Assembly (NCBI GenBank): GCA_965649825.1
Contig: OZ287706.1
Location: 496,001-560,000, forward strand
Direction: 5' to 3'
DNA length: 64,000 nt
Source of the DNA: Penicillus capitatus
Taxonomy: Eukaryota > Chlorophyta
Each line of letters opens with the position of its first letter. The stretch's first letter is position 1. Positions 34,309 to 44,845 of this stretch are shown in pieces. Position numbers and translations under genes: made by a program. Below the pieces are notes generated by a model. The model saw only the letters and a program-made list of their open reading frames with translations, ran no database searches and was not told the DNA's origin.

Positions 34309-35650
34309 TTAACAATCCGGGCCTCGTAAGCCTTGGAGGAAGGAATTGATCTCTCTTGCAAGGAAAGCCACTTCATCGTCTGCAGAGATCGCCTTTGCGA
34401 TACGACGTTTTCCAAAGCTGCCCACCAATTCGAGATGTTGTACTGTATCGTGGCCGCTGGTATGGTGGGTCGTCATCTGCCGCAAACCGCAACAACGTCG
34501 CTCATTCGAAGAGAGTGAATTGGTACTTCTGCTCTCCTTAATTCGGATGTGTTGCCGAATATCTGTTGAGTCAAACAACCCTGCATTATCCCTTCCAGTT
34601 CATTAGATTTGTCTTCTTCACTGGTTTCTGCTTGGGAGATACAATATTGGGAATCGAGAGTTCTTCTGATTTCAAATTCTGTCGCAGTGATCGTGATCCG
34701 CTCACGGCCGAAGCAATATGGGATATAGGGTATCAACGGGAGGCTAAAGAGCGAGCTAAAGATAATAGGAACAATCCAAGCCGTTGCTACACACCAAGAA
34801 TCGCTTAAAATGCAAACATATCACGGAAACATACGTTCGGATGGATATCGGACGATGGCAACAACTGTCAAGGGCACAACTACCGAGCAGCAGATTAGAG
34901 CCACAAAAAGATACTTGTGTCCTAAAAACAATGGCGACGAGATTCCCTCGATCTCAGTTTTCGAGAAAGGACAATTCAGTCTGACGATGTTTTACCGCCA
35001 TAAGACGCAGGAGGGATGTGTGCCTGAAGATAGGTCTTTCCACGTCTGACGACGCACGATTTTCCTGGTCCTTGTTTCCTCTCTTCCGCTCTCGAAACAC
35101 TGGACGAACAGGATAGCGTTCGAGTTCACCGCCGGCACCTCTCAATTCGCCTCACCTTCCTCGCCAGTCAGCAGTAACGCCCGATTGCGTTCTCTGCGCA
35201 TGAACCTGAGCGACACACCGAGTGTTCACTTGCAGGAAGCACCCGGATGACAAGGCAACGTACGATGACAATGTGATAGATCTTCTCTGTTCCAACTTCT
35301 CTCTCAAAGGACTCATTGTTCTGTCGAGTGCCATGGTGGAGACGGTTACACATTTCCTGAAAGCGAGAGAGCTAGGCGCGCGCGTTGGTCTACCTGCTGA
35401 GACGCCTACTTGTTTCTGTTTCTCGTAGATGTCTTGTCGGATGGAAGAAGCGGTGGTCTCCAGTGAAAGACATTTCACAGTGACTGGGCGTTTGTCTGAA
35501 AGCCTCTCGCACTAACACACGTCGACTCAGAGTGGAAAATGGATTGTCCGGACGGCAGAGCCACACCTCGTAGATGTATCCGACTGTCGAAAGACGGACG
35601 CGGAGGACGCGAAAGCGTCCGTCGATAACGGCACCTTCCGAATACATCAT
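34309..35650 (-). pseudogene. Damaged paralogue of the PH-like membrane protein at 49047-50430
   Basis: The same eight blocks as the copy at 49047-50430 can be placed: 35567-35650, 35410-35511, 35264-35356, 35156-35205, 34996-35099, 34835-34957, 34580-34786 and 34309-34442, with donors and acceptors at matching positions. Encoded features are a hydrophobic membrane hairpin (LFVALICCSVVVPLTVVAIV), GRERITITATEFEIRRTL, and a C-terminal helix pair ending EINSFLQ. Two lesions distinguish it: the acceptor expected at 34958-34959 reads AA instead of AG on the minus strand, which breaks the phase, and the equivalent of the other copy's first ATG is lost, with a stop just upstream of ATG 35650. An alternative acceptor joined to another frame cannot be excluded. 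Confidence 0.6.
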
Positions 35651-35934
35651 TCAACGTTTGCAAAGATGGGGATCGTTACTGTTGGAACATGGAATGGCAC
35701 AGGCAACTGACGTGACGTTATCATATAAAACGATGTACAGACTCACGTGTAAGAATATCCGTCCGCTTTGTGTCTACTCGTGGCCTCGACAAGCGTCGAC
35801 GCATGGAGTGTACATGTCAGGAGGCAGACTCATCGATGCAGTAGACGACTAGCGTACGGACGCTGAGGGTAGCATCTCAAACGGTGAGTGAGTTGTGTAA
35901 TACTAGACGGACGGGATTCCTGGACCAACACACC

Positions 35935-36562
35935 ATGTGTCTCGGGAAATGGGACGCCTCGTGTCTGCGGATCGTGAAGGAAACAACAAGGGTTTCACGA
36001 AAACGGCGTCTTGGTCGAGGGCCGTCCGAGAATTGACATGCGGTGTGGTAATGTGTTGCGTTCGACGTGATGTGACGTCGGATGTGTGGCCAGATGAAGG
36101 TTTTGTGCAGAAACTGGTGAGCGTGCATCAGATTCTGGACAGGATCGTTGTCGAGAAGGCTCCAGCTGTGCGGCTACTCTTTGCTGCGGAACGCTCTCAC
36201 TTTTTGGTGATTAGATGTGCGTTTGGTTGGCAAGCGTGACGCCGAATGGCAAAGGATCTGCTTACGCTTACCTGCGTGACGAATCCGGAGAGGTAGGCGG
36301 AGCGATCTGCACAGAAGTGTTCGATCATTTTCCCGAAGTCGCAGAAGGATCGACGCTGTTGCTCAGACAGGTCGGTGTTTCTCTCTCACTCTTTTCTCAC
36401 TCCTGTCCCTCTAGGTTCCTCTCTTCGCCGCGCCACTAGGTGACGTGAGCTTCGTTCTCAGACCGGAGTCTATTCAAAAGGTAAAAGATCACTCACGCAC
36501 CTCGCAACACGCTGTGTGATGGGACGTGTGTGAGTCAGGTCTTTGCGGATGGCGATGGATAA
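35935..36562 (+). CDS. HROB-like (homologous recombination OB-fold) protein
   Basis: Exons 35935-36007, 36094-36116, 36215-36370, 36415-36480 and 36539-36562 join to 113 residues. The central part matches the HROB/MCM8IP OB-fold (DUF4539): MCVWLASVTPNGKGSAYAYL, RDESGEVGGAI, EGSTLLLRQVPLF. In animals HROB recruits the MCM8-MCM9 helicase in homologous recombination and cross-link repair. The protein is shorter than animal HROB, which has a long disordered N-terminus; either that part is absent or lies in unrecognised upstream exons. The first two exons are less certain than the last three. It is head-to-head with the damaged membrane-protein gene. Introns 36008-36093 and 36117-36214 are long for this window. 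Confidence 0.6.
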
Positions 36563-36814
36563 GACTGGTAAAAGAAGGACGGATCAATTTCGTTGCATCA
36601 CTCATGTACGTGAAAGAAAGCATTCGAGCCAAGAAGCTGAATTCTCTGTGTGTTTACCTAATGTCATTGCACCCATCTGTATCAAGTCTTCAGATCGGCA
36701 TGCCTTTACTGTTGCCGCTGTTGTGTTGGATGCTATGCCTGTCTTCAAGCTGTAAAGCTCATGGGCAATTCTTGCAGACAAACGTCACATCATCTAGCGT
36801 CGCCTCGTTCGTAC

Positions 36815-37320
36815 ATGGCAGCTTCCAGTTGGTCGCGCATACGACCTGTTGTCGTCTATGCTGGCGGCGTGGTTCTGACGGGAGCGACGCTCTGGTCATT
36901 GGGCGAAGCGATCAGCAGCTCCGTGACGCACTCTTACTGTCGAAGGTAGTCCGCTCGTCTCCAGAGTGGAAAGCGAAGGGGACTGTCTCAGTCAGGCCAT
37001 ACGTTACCTCGACGCGAATGCCGCTTTTCAGGAATGGTGGGGCCTGCCGGTCGTGCCAGGTGTCAGGTGCCTGGTACAATGATTCGATCGCTTTCTCGCA
37101 CCAAGGTCACATCGCCAAGTGTGACATAAGATTCGATGCCACGAAACGCAGGTCGGATGTGATCGTTCGCGTCATCCACGACCCAGGCTGGCCATCGACC
37201 GTCCTCTACAACATCTTAGGCGACGGACGGTGGAAAGTGCTGTCGTGCGAAGCGATGACAATCGATCGAGGCGGTCGAGCACAGCGTATGGAACTGCAGC
37301 CTCCAGAAGGCGAGGCATAG
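36815..37320 (+). CDS. Coa1/Tim21-like small membrane protein
   Basis: Exons 36815-36945, 36992-37059 and 37106-37320 join to 137 residues; both introns are 46 nt. A single membrane helix lies near residues 10-30 (VVVYAGGVVLTGATLWSLG). The C-terminal domain reads as an alpha-beta unit: an EWWGLPVVPG turn, then strands GHIAKCDIRFDA, DVIVRVIHD and GRWKVLSCEAMTI. This arrangement (helix anchor, L-G-x-P-like turn, three strands, W in the last but one) is that of the Coa1 family of cytochrome oxidase assembly factors in the inner mitochondrial membrane. Similarity is structural rather than motif-rich, so the name is tentative. An alternative unspliced frame of 264 residues covers the same DNA, but the splice signals and composition favour the spliced form. 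Confidence 0.55.
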
Positions 37321-37431
37321 AGAAGAGAGCGAGAACGTTGTCCGTCACATTTTTAGATGACCAAACGTCACTGTCAGTACAGCAGTATAAGGAATAGTAG
37401 TTTCATTCATCACCCAAAGCCGGTTCCCGTT

Positions 37432-38118
37432 TTAGACCACGGGTGGATACTTGAGAGCTTGTTGACGCACAGTTTCAAAGTACTTGCTTCTGTTCGTATT
37501 GAGCATCGTGAACGCCTCGGATTGGGCAGGACTGTTGAGATTGGGCTCGCTCAGCAATTCCTACAGATAACAATATTCTTTCGATGTGACACGCCAGGCA
37601 GGATCTCACCCGAATGCCGACGAGGATCTGCTTCACCGTCAGAGAGGGACGCCACGCCTCCTCCTAACGAATGGCCCGATTGCACGAAGAGTGATACAAA
37701 AGAGTGAGCAGCGCACTTCGTTGAGGATGCTCAGACAGACGGTGCCGGAAGGATAGACATTCGGATGAAAGAACCCTTCGGGAAACTTGCACTGCCACAC
37801 ACGGAAAGGTGCTTTAGTAAGACGCCCAGCCTCAAGGCGTTCGGACTTTGGGCGGACGGGTTGGGTACTCATCAGGAAATTCCATTCGAAGGGGATAGAA
37901 TCCGTTTTCCCACGGCGTTCCAGGTTTGCCGGGGATGCGGCAAATCCAGCAGGCGAGGTTGACAGTTCTGAAGAGAAGCCAGGGGAGAAAAGGAGTGGGT
38001 CTGTCTTGCCTCACTGGTCCGGTCGTCTTTCTGGACGCGCGTGGTATCCGAACGGCTTATCTTTGCGCCAGTTCTTGCGCTCTTCTACGAGGCGAGCCTG
38101 CGCCACCTCGGAGGCCAT
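37432..38118 (-). CDS. UBC9: SUMO-conjugating enzyme UBC9
   Basis: Five exons, 38015-38118, 37847-37967, 37717-37791, 37610-37663 and 37432-37560, join to 160 residues, the UBC9 length. Alignment is continuous: [17 protein letters not shown] at the N-terminus, [36 protein letters not shown] with the active-site cysteine, [14 protein letters not shown], and [17 protein letters not shown]. The N-terminal basic helix is the SUMO/E1-binding surface specific to UBC9 among E2 enzymes. It acts in the nucleus and cytosol to transfer SUMO to substrates. Introns are 47-55 nt, GT-AG. Full set of E2 catalytic residues (HPN motif and Cys) is present, so the gene should be functional. Confidence 0.96.
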
Positions 38119-38395
38119 CCTTCTCAAATAGATGGTTTGGTGGCACGAGGAATAAATGACAAAATCGCGTCATTATCTGCCTCGCCTGTCTTGCCGCATA
38201 CCCACCTACTCTTCCACGCTGTTAAATCTACCGCTGGTGCGAGTGCCGATCAAACACGCCACACAACGCAGAACTGAAGAAGAGCGAGACTGTGACTGAC
38301 TTGATGTCACGCGCATTCTTAAACAGCAGTCCACTCGAAAGGTATCATCCTCGGAAGACATTGCCAAGAAGGGCATCGTGTGAGAACTCGGTTCT

Positions 38396-38765
38396 CTACT
38401 CTGTCACGGCAATGGCATCGATTTCGACCTTGGCCTTAAGGGGGAGTCCTTTCACCGAATAGGCCACAAGCGCCGGCGGATCTTCTGCGAAGTACTTGGC
38501 TGGACAGCGCGAAGGTGTCTCATTTATCACAGGCGACAAGGGAGATACTGTAGACGGCATTGACTTCCTTGAAGTCTTCGATCTCCGCCAGCAGCAGAGT
38601 GGTCTTCACGACGTTGTCGAACGACGTCCCCGCCGCTTCGAAAACGACCCCCATGTTGTTCATCTCCTGATCTGTTTGCTCAACAGAACTCTCCGAAATC
38701 AGCTTGCCCGTGTAAACCAAGAGACCTGTGCGAGTGAACGCTACAAAGGACGATGCTTTCGACAT
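38396..38765 (-). CDS. RidA/YjgF/UK114 family protein
   Basis: Exons 38549-38765 and 38396-38499 give 106 residues. The family core is plain: GLLVYTGKLISESSVEQTD, NNMGVVFEAAGTSFDNVVKT, TLLLAEIEDFKEVNAVY, and, after a 49-nt intron, YFAEDPPALVAYSV and KAKVEIDAIAV. RidA members are trimeric and hydrolyse reactive imines or enamines made by PLP enzymes. The position of the catalytic arginine (P-A-R in RidA) is leucine here (P-A-L), so imine deaminase activity is doubtful. The N-terminus is short; a longer form starting at ATG 38948 with an extra 51-nt intron (38726-38776) is possible, but it would overlap the RbfA 3' end. Confidence 0.85.
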
Positions 38766-38887
38766 CGCGCCCTTACGAACACGTTCCTTTTCCGCAGCGC
38801 CATTCGCCCCGCGTCTGATTGAATGTCGATGACAGACGGTGTAAGAGGCGGAGTACTTGAATGAAACGAGATGGATACAGAAATCGA

Positions 38888-39722
38888 TCAAAACAGGTCC
38901 GAAAAGGCCGTGGCTATATCGGAGGCATCTCCGGATCGCGATTTCCATGTGCCATGATCGAAATCCGTCGATTCTCTGAGATCGAAGTCGATCTCTTCTT
39001 CACCCTCTTCGTCGTCTTCTTCTCCATCGTCGTCCTCCCCTTCCTCGACGTCTTCCTCAGCTCTCAATCTGTCTGCCAGATCATGAGTCTGGAAACAGAA
39101 ACGTCTGTCTGGATGTCAGGCACACGGACTGCTTCATACCTCGTGCATGATCTCGTACTCTCTGTCTAAGATGAATCGCACTTCTGGCACGCGTTTGAGT
39201 GAGATCTTCTTCGCGATGACGCTTCGTACGTAACTAGCATGAGTGTTTCGACGAGGGGTCGATGTGTACGAAGCTTACGGCTGGAGTTTGACGAGGCGAT
39301 CCCACTTGTCGTATAGTACCTCGTCGTCGTCTTCGTCGTCATCCGCTCCGATTCGATAGAGCGAGATGTAGATCTTGGCCACTTGGAGATCGTTCGAGAC
39401 GACGACGTCCTTCACCGTCGCGATCTCATCCAGTTCCAAATCGGTCGCGATGCCCATCAGACCTCCCGACATCACCTGCTCCATGGTAATCTTTTAGAAG
39501 AAGGCGTACGCCTCCCATGTCGACCTTGTCCGTGGAAAGCAGCTCGGAGACTTCGCGGTTGATCTGTCTAGACACTCGAGCAACACGGAGAGGCGATGCC
39601 ATACAGGTCGGCAGGGTACGGCTTCCAGCGACGCTGCGCAGAACGAAGGCCATCGCGAAACGCCGGCACGCGCACCGTTCAAGCACTGAATGCCTCAGCG
39701 TCCTTCCGATGCCCCTGTGCAT
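38888..39722 (-). CDS. Ribosome-binding factor A, organellar
   Basis: Exons 39510-39722, 39279-39475, 39140-39233 and 38888-39088 join to 234 residues. The first 45 residues are basic and lack acidic residues (RTLRHSVLERCACRRFAMAF), as expected of a plastid or mitochondrial presequence. The RbfA KH-type fold follows: VARVSRQINREVSELLSTDK, MGIATDLELDEIATVKDVVV, DLQVAKIYISLY, then YVRSVIAKKISLKRVPEVRF and ILDREYEIMHE. RbfA matures the 30S subunit of bacterial-type ribosomes. An acidic tail of about 60 residues is added. The first intron is short (34 nt), the others 45 and 51. Transcription runs toward RidA; the RbfA stop lies 123 bp before the chosen RidA start. Confidence 0.9.
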
Positions 39723-40063
39723 TCAACAACACCTCTGGCTTCGAAGCGAACGAAACGTCTAGTGCTTTGCGTCAGGTCGTGTCCTACATGGACATGCCAC
39801 ACTCAGACATCCAGGCTACGGTAAAGATGCCCCCGTACATCACCGGTATCAGACTCTAAGCTTCCTCAAGCACCGCATCAGGCAGCTCGGCTTCCACTCG
39901 ACCGGAATACGATTGCTAAACATGCACGTCACATCAGATTCCGATGACGCTTCGGTGGACGCCGCACGTGAAGAAGGGAGAGGATCTTGATCATCTCTGT
40001 GGGAAATCTGCTTCGCCGCCCTTCAGGACATCCAGAACTGCAGAAAGGTCCTGATTAATATTT

Positions 40064-40345
40064 TCAGCCTCTCACAGTATCTTGTTGCATTCGGGAAAGT
40101 GGCGGCTGTTCTTTGATAGACTGATAGACATCCTCCAACGTCTTCCGTGGAGTATCCTCATCCCTGTTCATCCTTGTGTCATACGCGTGAACTGATCTAG
40201 TATCATTTATGACTCCAGGCGCGTGCAGATCGGTATTCGGCAGGGTGATCGAATAGGCCAAAGTGTGCACCGAATCCTCGCTCTTGAAGGGGGAGTCTTG
40301 ATAGTCGAAGAAGACCTTGCTGAACTTGCTCAATACACGGATAGC
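40064..40345 (-). pseudogene. Sec7 (ArfGEF) domain fragment, truncated at SINE-like copy 2
   Basis: On the minus strand the frame reads RVLSKFSKVFFDYQD, then FKSEDSVHTLAYSITLPNTD with LHAP and, further on, a TPRKTLEDVYQSI helix. This matches the C-terminal half of a Sec7 domain, including the hydrophobic L-A-Y-S-I...N-T-D-x-H motif. The N-terminal half with the catalytic glutamate finger is absent: homology ends near 40345, where repeat sequence begins. No downstream exon is recognised. Either the gene was cut by the element, or the missing half lies beyond the element as a spliced exon, which I could not find. Confidence 0.55.
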
Positions 40346-41232
40346 GCATTCTCTCTTTGTTGCATTGCTTACCCTGAGAGCGTATGGCAAGGATATTTAC
40401 GCTTACTTGTGTGGACATACAATTCGACTTTCAAGTTTATAGTTGTTCCTCTTTGGTATCTCGCGGACGCATTTGCCACTTTGCAACAGACACAAAAAAG
40501 CGCGTGTGACCTACTCGCATGAAAACCTCCAAAAATAGCTCGACGCAGGCCACTTTTATGGTCTCTCCTTCTATTGCTGAAGAAGAAGTCATCGCGTGTC
40601 AGAACACACCTTTAGGAGTGAACGGAGACGTTTTGAATTCGGAGAGATGAAAGAACAGACAGGATCCTGCAAAGGTTGTCAACAGTCGTCGCGTTCGTGC
40701 GTCTTTAGGCGTCAGAGTCGCTGTTTAAGAACGGCAGTCAGACTTCAAAGTCGTCGACAAGAGTCGTCAGCAAAGTCGTCACGGACGCACGGGAGGAGGC
40801 GAACTGTCACCAGAGGCGTCAGCGAAGTCGTCACGGGTGGGCATACGATGGGGTCGGCAACTTTTCGACCGTGGGGATCGACCCGTATGCGGATGGTGCA
40901 GTTGGCCAGTTCGAGAAGTACGACCGCGGGGGTTCGATTCCTGCGCCGGACACAGAGGAGGGTAGTCCCATCAGAGTTGACCCGGATGTGTCTGGCGAGC
41001 CCGCGCCGAGTTGGATGGGTTACGGCAGGGAAAGGACAACGTCGAGCCAGTTCGGGGGCCGACGACGGAGTCACCACCCGGACAAAAACTTTTGTCCTCT
41101 TTCCCTTTGATTCTTTTCGCCGCCGAATACGGAGCTGTAAAGATTTCCTTTCGTATCCGTCACGTGCGCCACCGTCGCGTATCGCTCAACGTAGTTGTTT
41201 GCTCGTTTGATCCTACTCTGTTCTTAGTTTAC
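40346..41232 (+). mobile_element. SINE-like dispersed element, copy 2
   Basis: Plus-strand copy. The 5' part (40346-40545) matches copy 4 at 55890-56090. Short AAGTCGTCA repeats lie at 40740-40840. A-box-like TGGTGCAGTTGG at 40894-40905 and B-box GGTTCGATTCC at 40931-40941 follow. The conserved stretch to about 41170 is nearly identical to the other copies, and the 3' end diverges after about 41232, earlier than copy 3. Confidence 0.75.
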
Positions 41233-42935
41233 AGGCGTCCTGTTGTATAGCAACTTCCGGGGTTAGACGAATCAATGCGAAGACGTAGTTCTAGCTGTGT
41301 CGCCTCGTTGAATGCGCTCGCAGCCGTGTGTCCCCTGAATGACCGTAAAGCGAGTTTCACGATATCTTTTTTGCGCAGCCTGCCCATGCTAGTATGGATG
41401 GTTTCCGGCATTCAACTTCTTCTCTTATCCAAACGAGCAAACGCAGTCCTCGAGAAGAATCTCGCTACAGCAGCAGAAAGAAAGGATTCTGGCGTATGAT
41501 CAATCAACAGACGTAGTAGACGAAGAAGCTTTTCGCCTGTTGCCGTTAAAAGCCACGGAAAGACCACTTTTGCCTCACAGACTGAGGGAAAAAGATGTCG
41601 ACAGTGCTACTCGTTTCGCGTGCACACGTGACTACCGGCCACCAGAGGTCGGACAGTGAAGGAGAAGTGTGGCAAACCGCGACGCTTTGGATATGGGCCT
41701 CATCGAGGCTCCACTTTGAGCCAGCTGCAGTCGCCACGCAAGCCTGCTCTGTGGATTCTGCTTAAACGGATGCCCGAGACAAAGATCTGTTATCTTTGTA
41801 TCACGCTGGAGTGCGATTGCTGTTTCTTTGTCCTCGCACGATGCGTTTCGAATCTGAGATGAACGAGCTGCCGGCAGTCTGAGACGCGAGAATACCGTTA
41901 GGCATCCAGAAGAGACGCTTTTCTGACCCCCCAGTTGCTCATGCTGCTGTACTTGGCCGTTTCTTAGCGTCAACTCCGAACATCTACCCCATTCTGCCGA
42001 TCGAGTGACGACTGAGATGCATAGCTGTCAGTGGATGCCTGCTTTGAAGACATGTCTGCACTCGCTTGACCTCTTGGTGCTCGCCTTCTGTCATCTGGAT
42101 GTTCCCGGATCCTCCTCTCATCGACCTAGACGGCCTTGGACCCACCATAGGAATTCCGGCCAGTGGGCGAAATGAAGTGCGGGTAGGGCGTGCTTTAGCT
42201 TTAATTCGCATCCTCCGTCTGCGAGGCTTCTCTGACTGCGGTTGAGTCATGTCACTTAGGAGATACCTTCTTTCTGACTATGAGCCTTTCAACAGGCCGC
42301 TTCCTGTCCCTCGAGTGATGATGCCGACGCCGGCAGAGTATTCATCGCGAAACAGTGCGAATCTGTTGAGATTACCGTCTGCTCGAGACGTCGTGTCACA
42401 ATACACGACATGGTGCGTTTCTCATGCCTGCTCGATTGAGGGATAACGTGGGCGGGTAGACGACGCACGCTACTCGGATTAGATTTCCAAGCGAACTGCC
42501 TTGTTTACGTGCATACCCCTGCGAGCGGCATCCGGCTGAATGAGAACTTAGAGCAGGCCCCGGCGTCGGACGAAGAGTGAAGACCACGGCAGCTGCCGAT
42601 CGTTCACATTCCTGCAAGGGAATGGAATGGACTGCCGATCTTACAGCCGATCTTACAGTAGAAGGTCCACTTTGATTTCACTGAGGACGGGAGGAAGACT
42701 AAAAGCCTAGCAGTGTATGTTACGGACAGGCACATTGAGAACGTGCCCTTTATACAGCCATAACCACACGGTTGGCATTCTCTTTAAAAAAAGCACGACG
42801 GCGGCCATGGACGAAATGTGTGGCCAGAGACGTCGAGAGATTCAACGGAACAGCAATCGAATGCAATGTACGACCGTCCGACACGTCAAAGGCATAACAA
42901 GCGCGGTAATCGATCGTGGAAACTGTCTCGTGCGG
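41233..42935. other. Stretch without a supported gene
   Basis: About 1.7 kb with several overlapping open frames (41275-41499 plus, 41632-41973 minus, 41984-42250 minus, 42249-42446 plus) of which none is recognised. The minus-strand frame ending at 41984 is very basic near its start. A head-to-head start pair at 42249/42250 is notable, but coding evidence is lacking. Confidence 0.3.
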
Positions 42936-44039
42936 TCACACTTGCGAAGAAGGATGCACTTGACGGTTCTCCGAAAACCTTTGGTGGTAACGCAGGAGCA
43001 AGATGAAGACAAGGACGCAAATCCAAACTGGAAGGACGATGACGCAAGCCAACACCCCTCCCCAGATGACAACACCCACCAGCCATGGCAGACAGAGCAA
43101 CACCGTCATGCACAGAATCCTAATCAGCTGACCGCGGAAGGTTTTGTGAACAGGATTCAGGAAAAGAAACACAAATGGACATGCCCCTGGCACGAATACA
43201 CACAACACACACAACAATACACCTCTCTCACACCATTGCTTCTGTCGCTCATTCTCGGATGGATTTCGGATGAGGCAGCCAATGAGCAGCAGGAAGAAGA
43301 GTCCGAAACCGCCGCCGATAACAACACCGGCTTTGATGCTGCACCATCCACCGTCATGCGCGGCGCAGCGAATCATGGACCTCTCCCGGCATTCCCAGTA
43401 CTCACAGAAGTGCTTTCCTCTTTCGAAGCACTCGCACACGGAAGACTCGATCTCCAGAGTGGAGGAAATGTTGCCTTTCCAGCGATAGCAGTACTCTCCA
43501 GTGACGTCCTCCTCCAAACACTGGTAGTCTTCTTCCTCGGAGTACCCCGTGGAGCTGTCATCTCTGCACGACCACTCGGAACAGTACCTCTGGTTCGGTG
43601 CCGGAGAATCGCAAGCACACGTCAATGTGTCATTGAGGTAGAGATCCACGCAAACGCTTGAGTCGCCTTTCGACCTGCAGTCGGCACTCTTGTCGATATG
43701 TGTCGTCTCGCACTGCCAGCGATGGCAATAGGGCAGCTCTGTCTGAGCGCAGGTACAGTTGCCATATTCTCTCTTCCTTCGATTCTCTTCGTGCATCGAC
43801 CAGTCGAGACAGTGACTGTTGGCGTGTTCGAAGCAGCGATAGACTTCTGCCTCCGTGTTGCTGGCGACACGCCACAGACCACCTCTGTAGACGCCTGACT
43901 CCGTATAGTACCCGGCCTCGCGCTTCATGCGGTTCCATGACTGCAGGCCCTCGTTCAAATCGTGAACGGTCTCGCTCAACACTCCCAGTGCCGTCACGAG
44001 GAAACAACCCGCAATGCAGGAGCTTCTCGATGCTGCCAT
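42936..44039 (-). CDS. Cysteine-rich surface protein with signal peptide and membrane helices
   Basis: A single frame of 367 residues. Start MAASRSSCIAGCFLVTALGV is a signal peptide. The ectodomain (about 25-235) contains at least four cysteine modules of the form aromatic-C-x2-W-x-C: PYCHRWQCE, RYCSEWSCRD, EYCYRWKGN and HFCEYWECRE, each preceded by an acidic or basic segment and C-x-C elements. Three hydrophobic segments follow (VVIGGGFGLFFLLLIGCLI, then two more to about 350), so the protein is probably a multi-pass or receptor-like membrane protein with an extracellular repeat domain. No known family is recognised. No intron is needed, unlike most neighbours. Confidence 0.7.
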   Translation of the reverse strand: MAASRSSCIAGCFLVTALGVLSETVHDLNEGLQSWNRMKREAGYYTESGVYRGGLWRVASNTEAEVYRCFEHANSHCLDWSMHEENRRKREYGNCTCAQTELPYCHRWQCETTHIDKSADCRSKGDSSVCVDLYLNDTLTCACDSPAPNQRYCSEWSCRDDSSTGYSEEEDYQCLEEDVTGEYCYRWKGNISSTLEIESSVCECFERGKHFCEYWECRERSMIRCAAHDGGWCSIKAGVVIGGGFGLFFLLLIGCLIRNPSENERQKQWCERGVLLCVLCVFVPGACPFVFLFLNPVHKTFRGQLIRILCMTVLLCLPWLVGVVIWGGVLACVIVLPVWICVLVFILLLRYHQRFSENRQVHPSSQV

Positions 44040-44422
44040 GGCTCAAAACGTACTGCCAAATGCGGACGCTCACGCACTGCAACCATATACTTCCGCACAA
44101 AAGCCGTTGGGGTCGTCTCTCTCAACGAACGAACGAGACATGAAAGTGACGTCGACTGCTAGCGTCATTGTCGATGACGGATAGCCGACACGGCGTCGAT
44201 TGTTCTCATCACGGCCACGATTTCTTCCCGTCGACGGGGCCGTTCTTATCTTGGCAGAGACAAGTTAGACGCGTCTTTGTTCTGGAAACAAAAATACTCG
44301 CATCCTGGATGCGGATGTAGCTAAAGCGGTCGCTGTCGAGATCGAACAATTCTCTTCGACGCCTCGAGGTTCCACTGCAGTCCGACAGAGGAAAAGCACG
44401 AGGATGAGGCAAGAAGATGTCA
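44040..44422. other. Region upstream of the cysteine-rich gene
   Basis: The 5' region of the cysteine-rich gene plus a minus-strand frame (44209-44463) that could be a last exon of the candidate gene at 44423-44845. No defined promoter element seen. Confidence 0.3.
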
Positions 44423-44845
44423 TCATGCATGCGTCGACGAAGTGAACATGTGGGCGTCGACACTAACTGTTGCTGTGTTCACTTGTGGCATCGTCGACTC
44501 AACAGTTCGGAAGAACAACTCGTCGGTGCTCTCAGACATTTCATGGAAGAAGAAGACCGAAGAAGACTCATCGTTTAGCGACGATCGGTGAAGCTCGGTG
44601 TCGAATGACAGTGACATGTAGCTAACTCCCGCCTCCATGTTTAACGAGATGTCCACTCCGTGACAGTGGGTCTTTTGGAATTGCGAGCAAACGAACACGA
44701 CATCAAAGAACGAACCAGGAGAACAATGCGGCTCCGTGGAAAGAGTCTGGACAGGATGCAAGAAGGACGTGTGTTGCAAAGATGTCATTCGTGCTTCGAA
44801 TGAGAGGTGTCCAGACGGGACAGACCAAATGGGGTCTGCCAGCAA
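44423..44845 (-). CDS. Candidate unrecognised gene
   Basis: A minus-strand frame of about 140 residues with balanced composition (FFDVVFVCSQFQKTHCHGV; FFFHEMSESTDELFFRT) may be an exon of a gene whose first exon lies at 44703-44942 and whose last lies at 44209-44463. GT and AG signals exist for such joins, but I could not fix them. No family is recognised. Confidence 0.25.
   Translation of the reverse strand: MLADPIWSVPSGHLSFEARMTSLQHTSFLHPVQTLSTEPHCSPGSFFDVVFVCSQFQKTHCHGVDISLNMEAGVSYMSLSFDTELHRSSLNDESSSVFFFHEMSESTDELFFRTVESTMPQVNTATVSVDAHMFTSSTHA

Noticed and set aside
36526-37320. An unspliced 264-residue frame
   Set aside because: Two 46-nt GT-AG introns give a smaller protein with a membrane helix and a coherent alpha-beta domain; the unspliced frame mixes intron sequence.
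40890-40950. A functional tRNA gene at the A/B boxes
   Set aside because: The T-stem has a mismatch, acceptor strands do not pair, and the anticodon loop lacks U33, so it is at most tRNA-derived.
40810-41110. Open frame conserved in all SINE-like copies (DPYADGAVGQFEKYDRGG and so on) as a protein gene
   Set aside because: The copies are near-identical at DNA level, so frame conservation is not evidence of selection, and the frame overlaps the A- and B-boxes.
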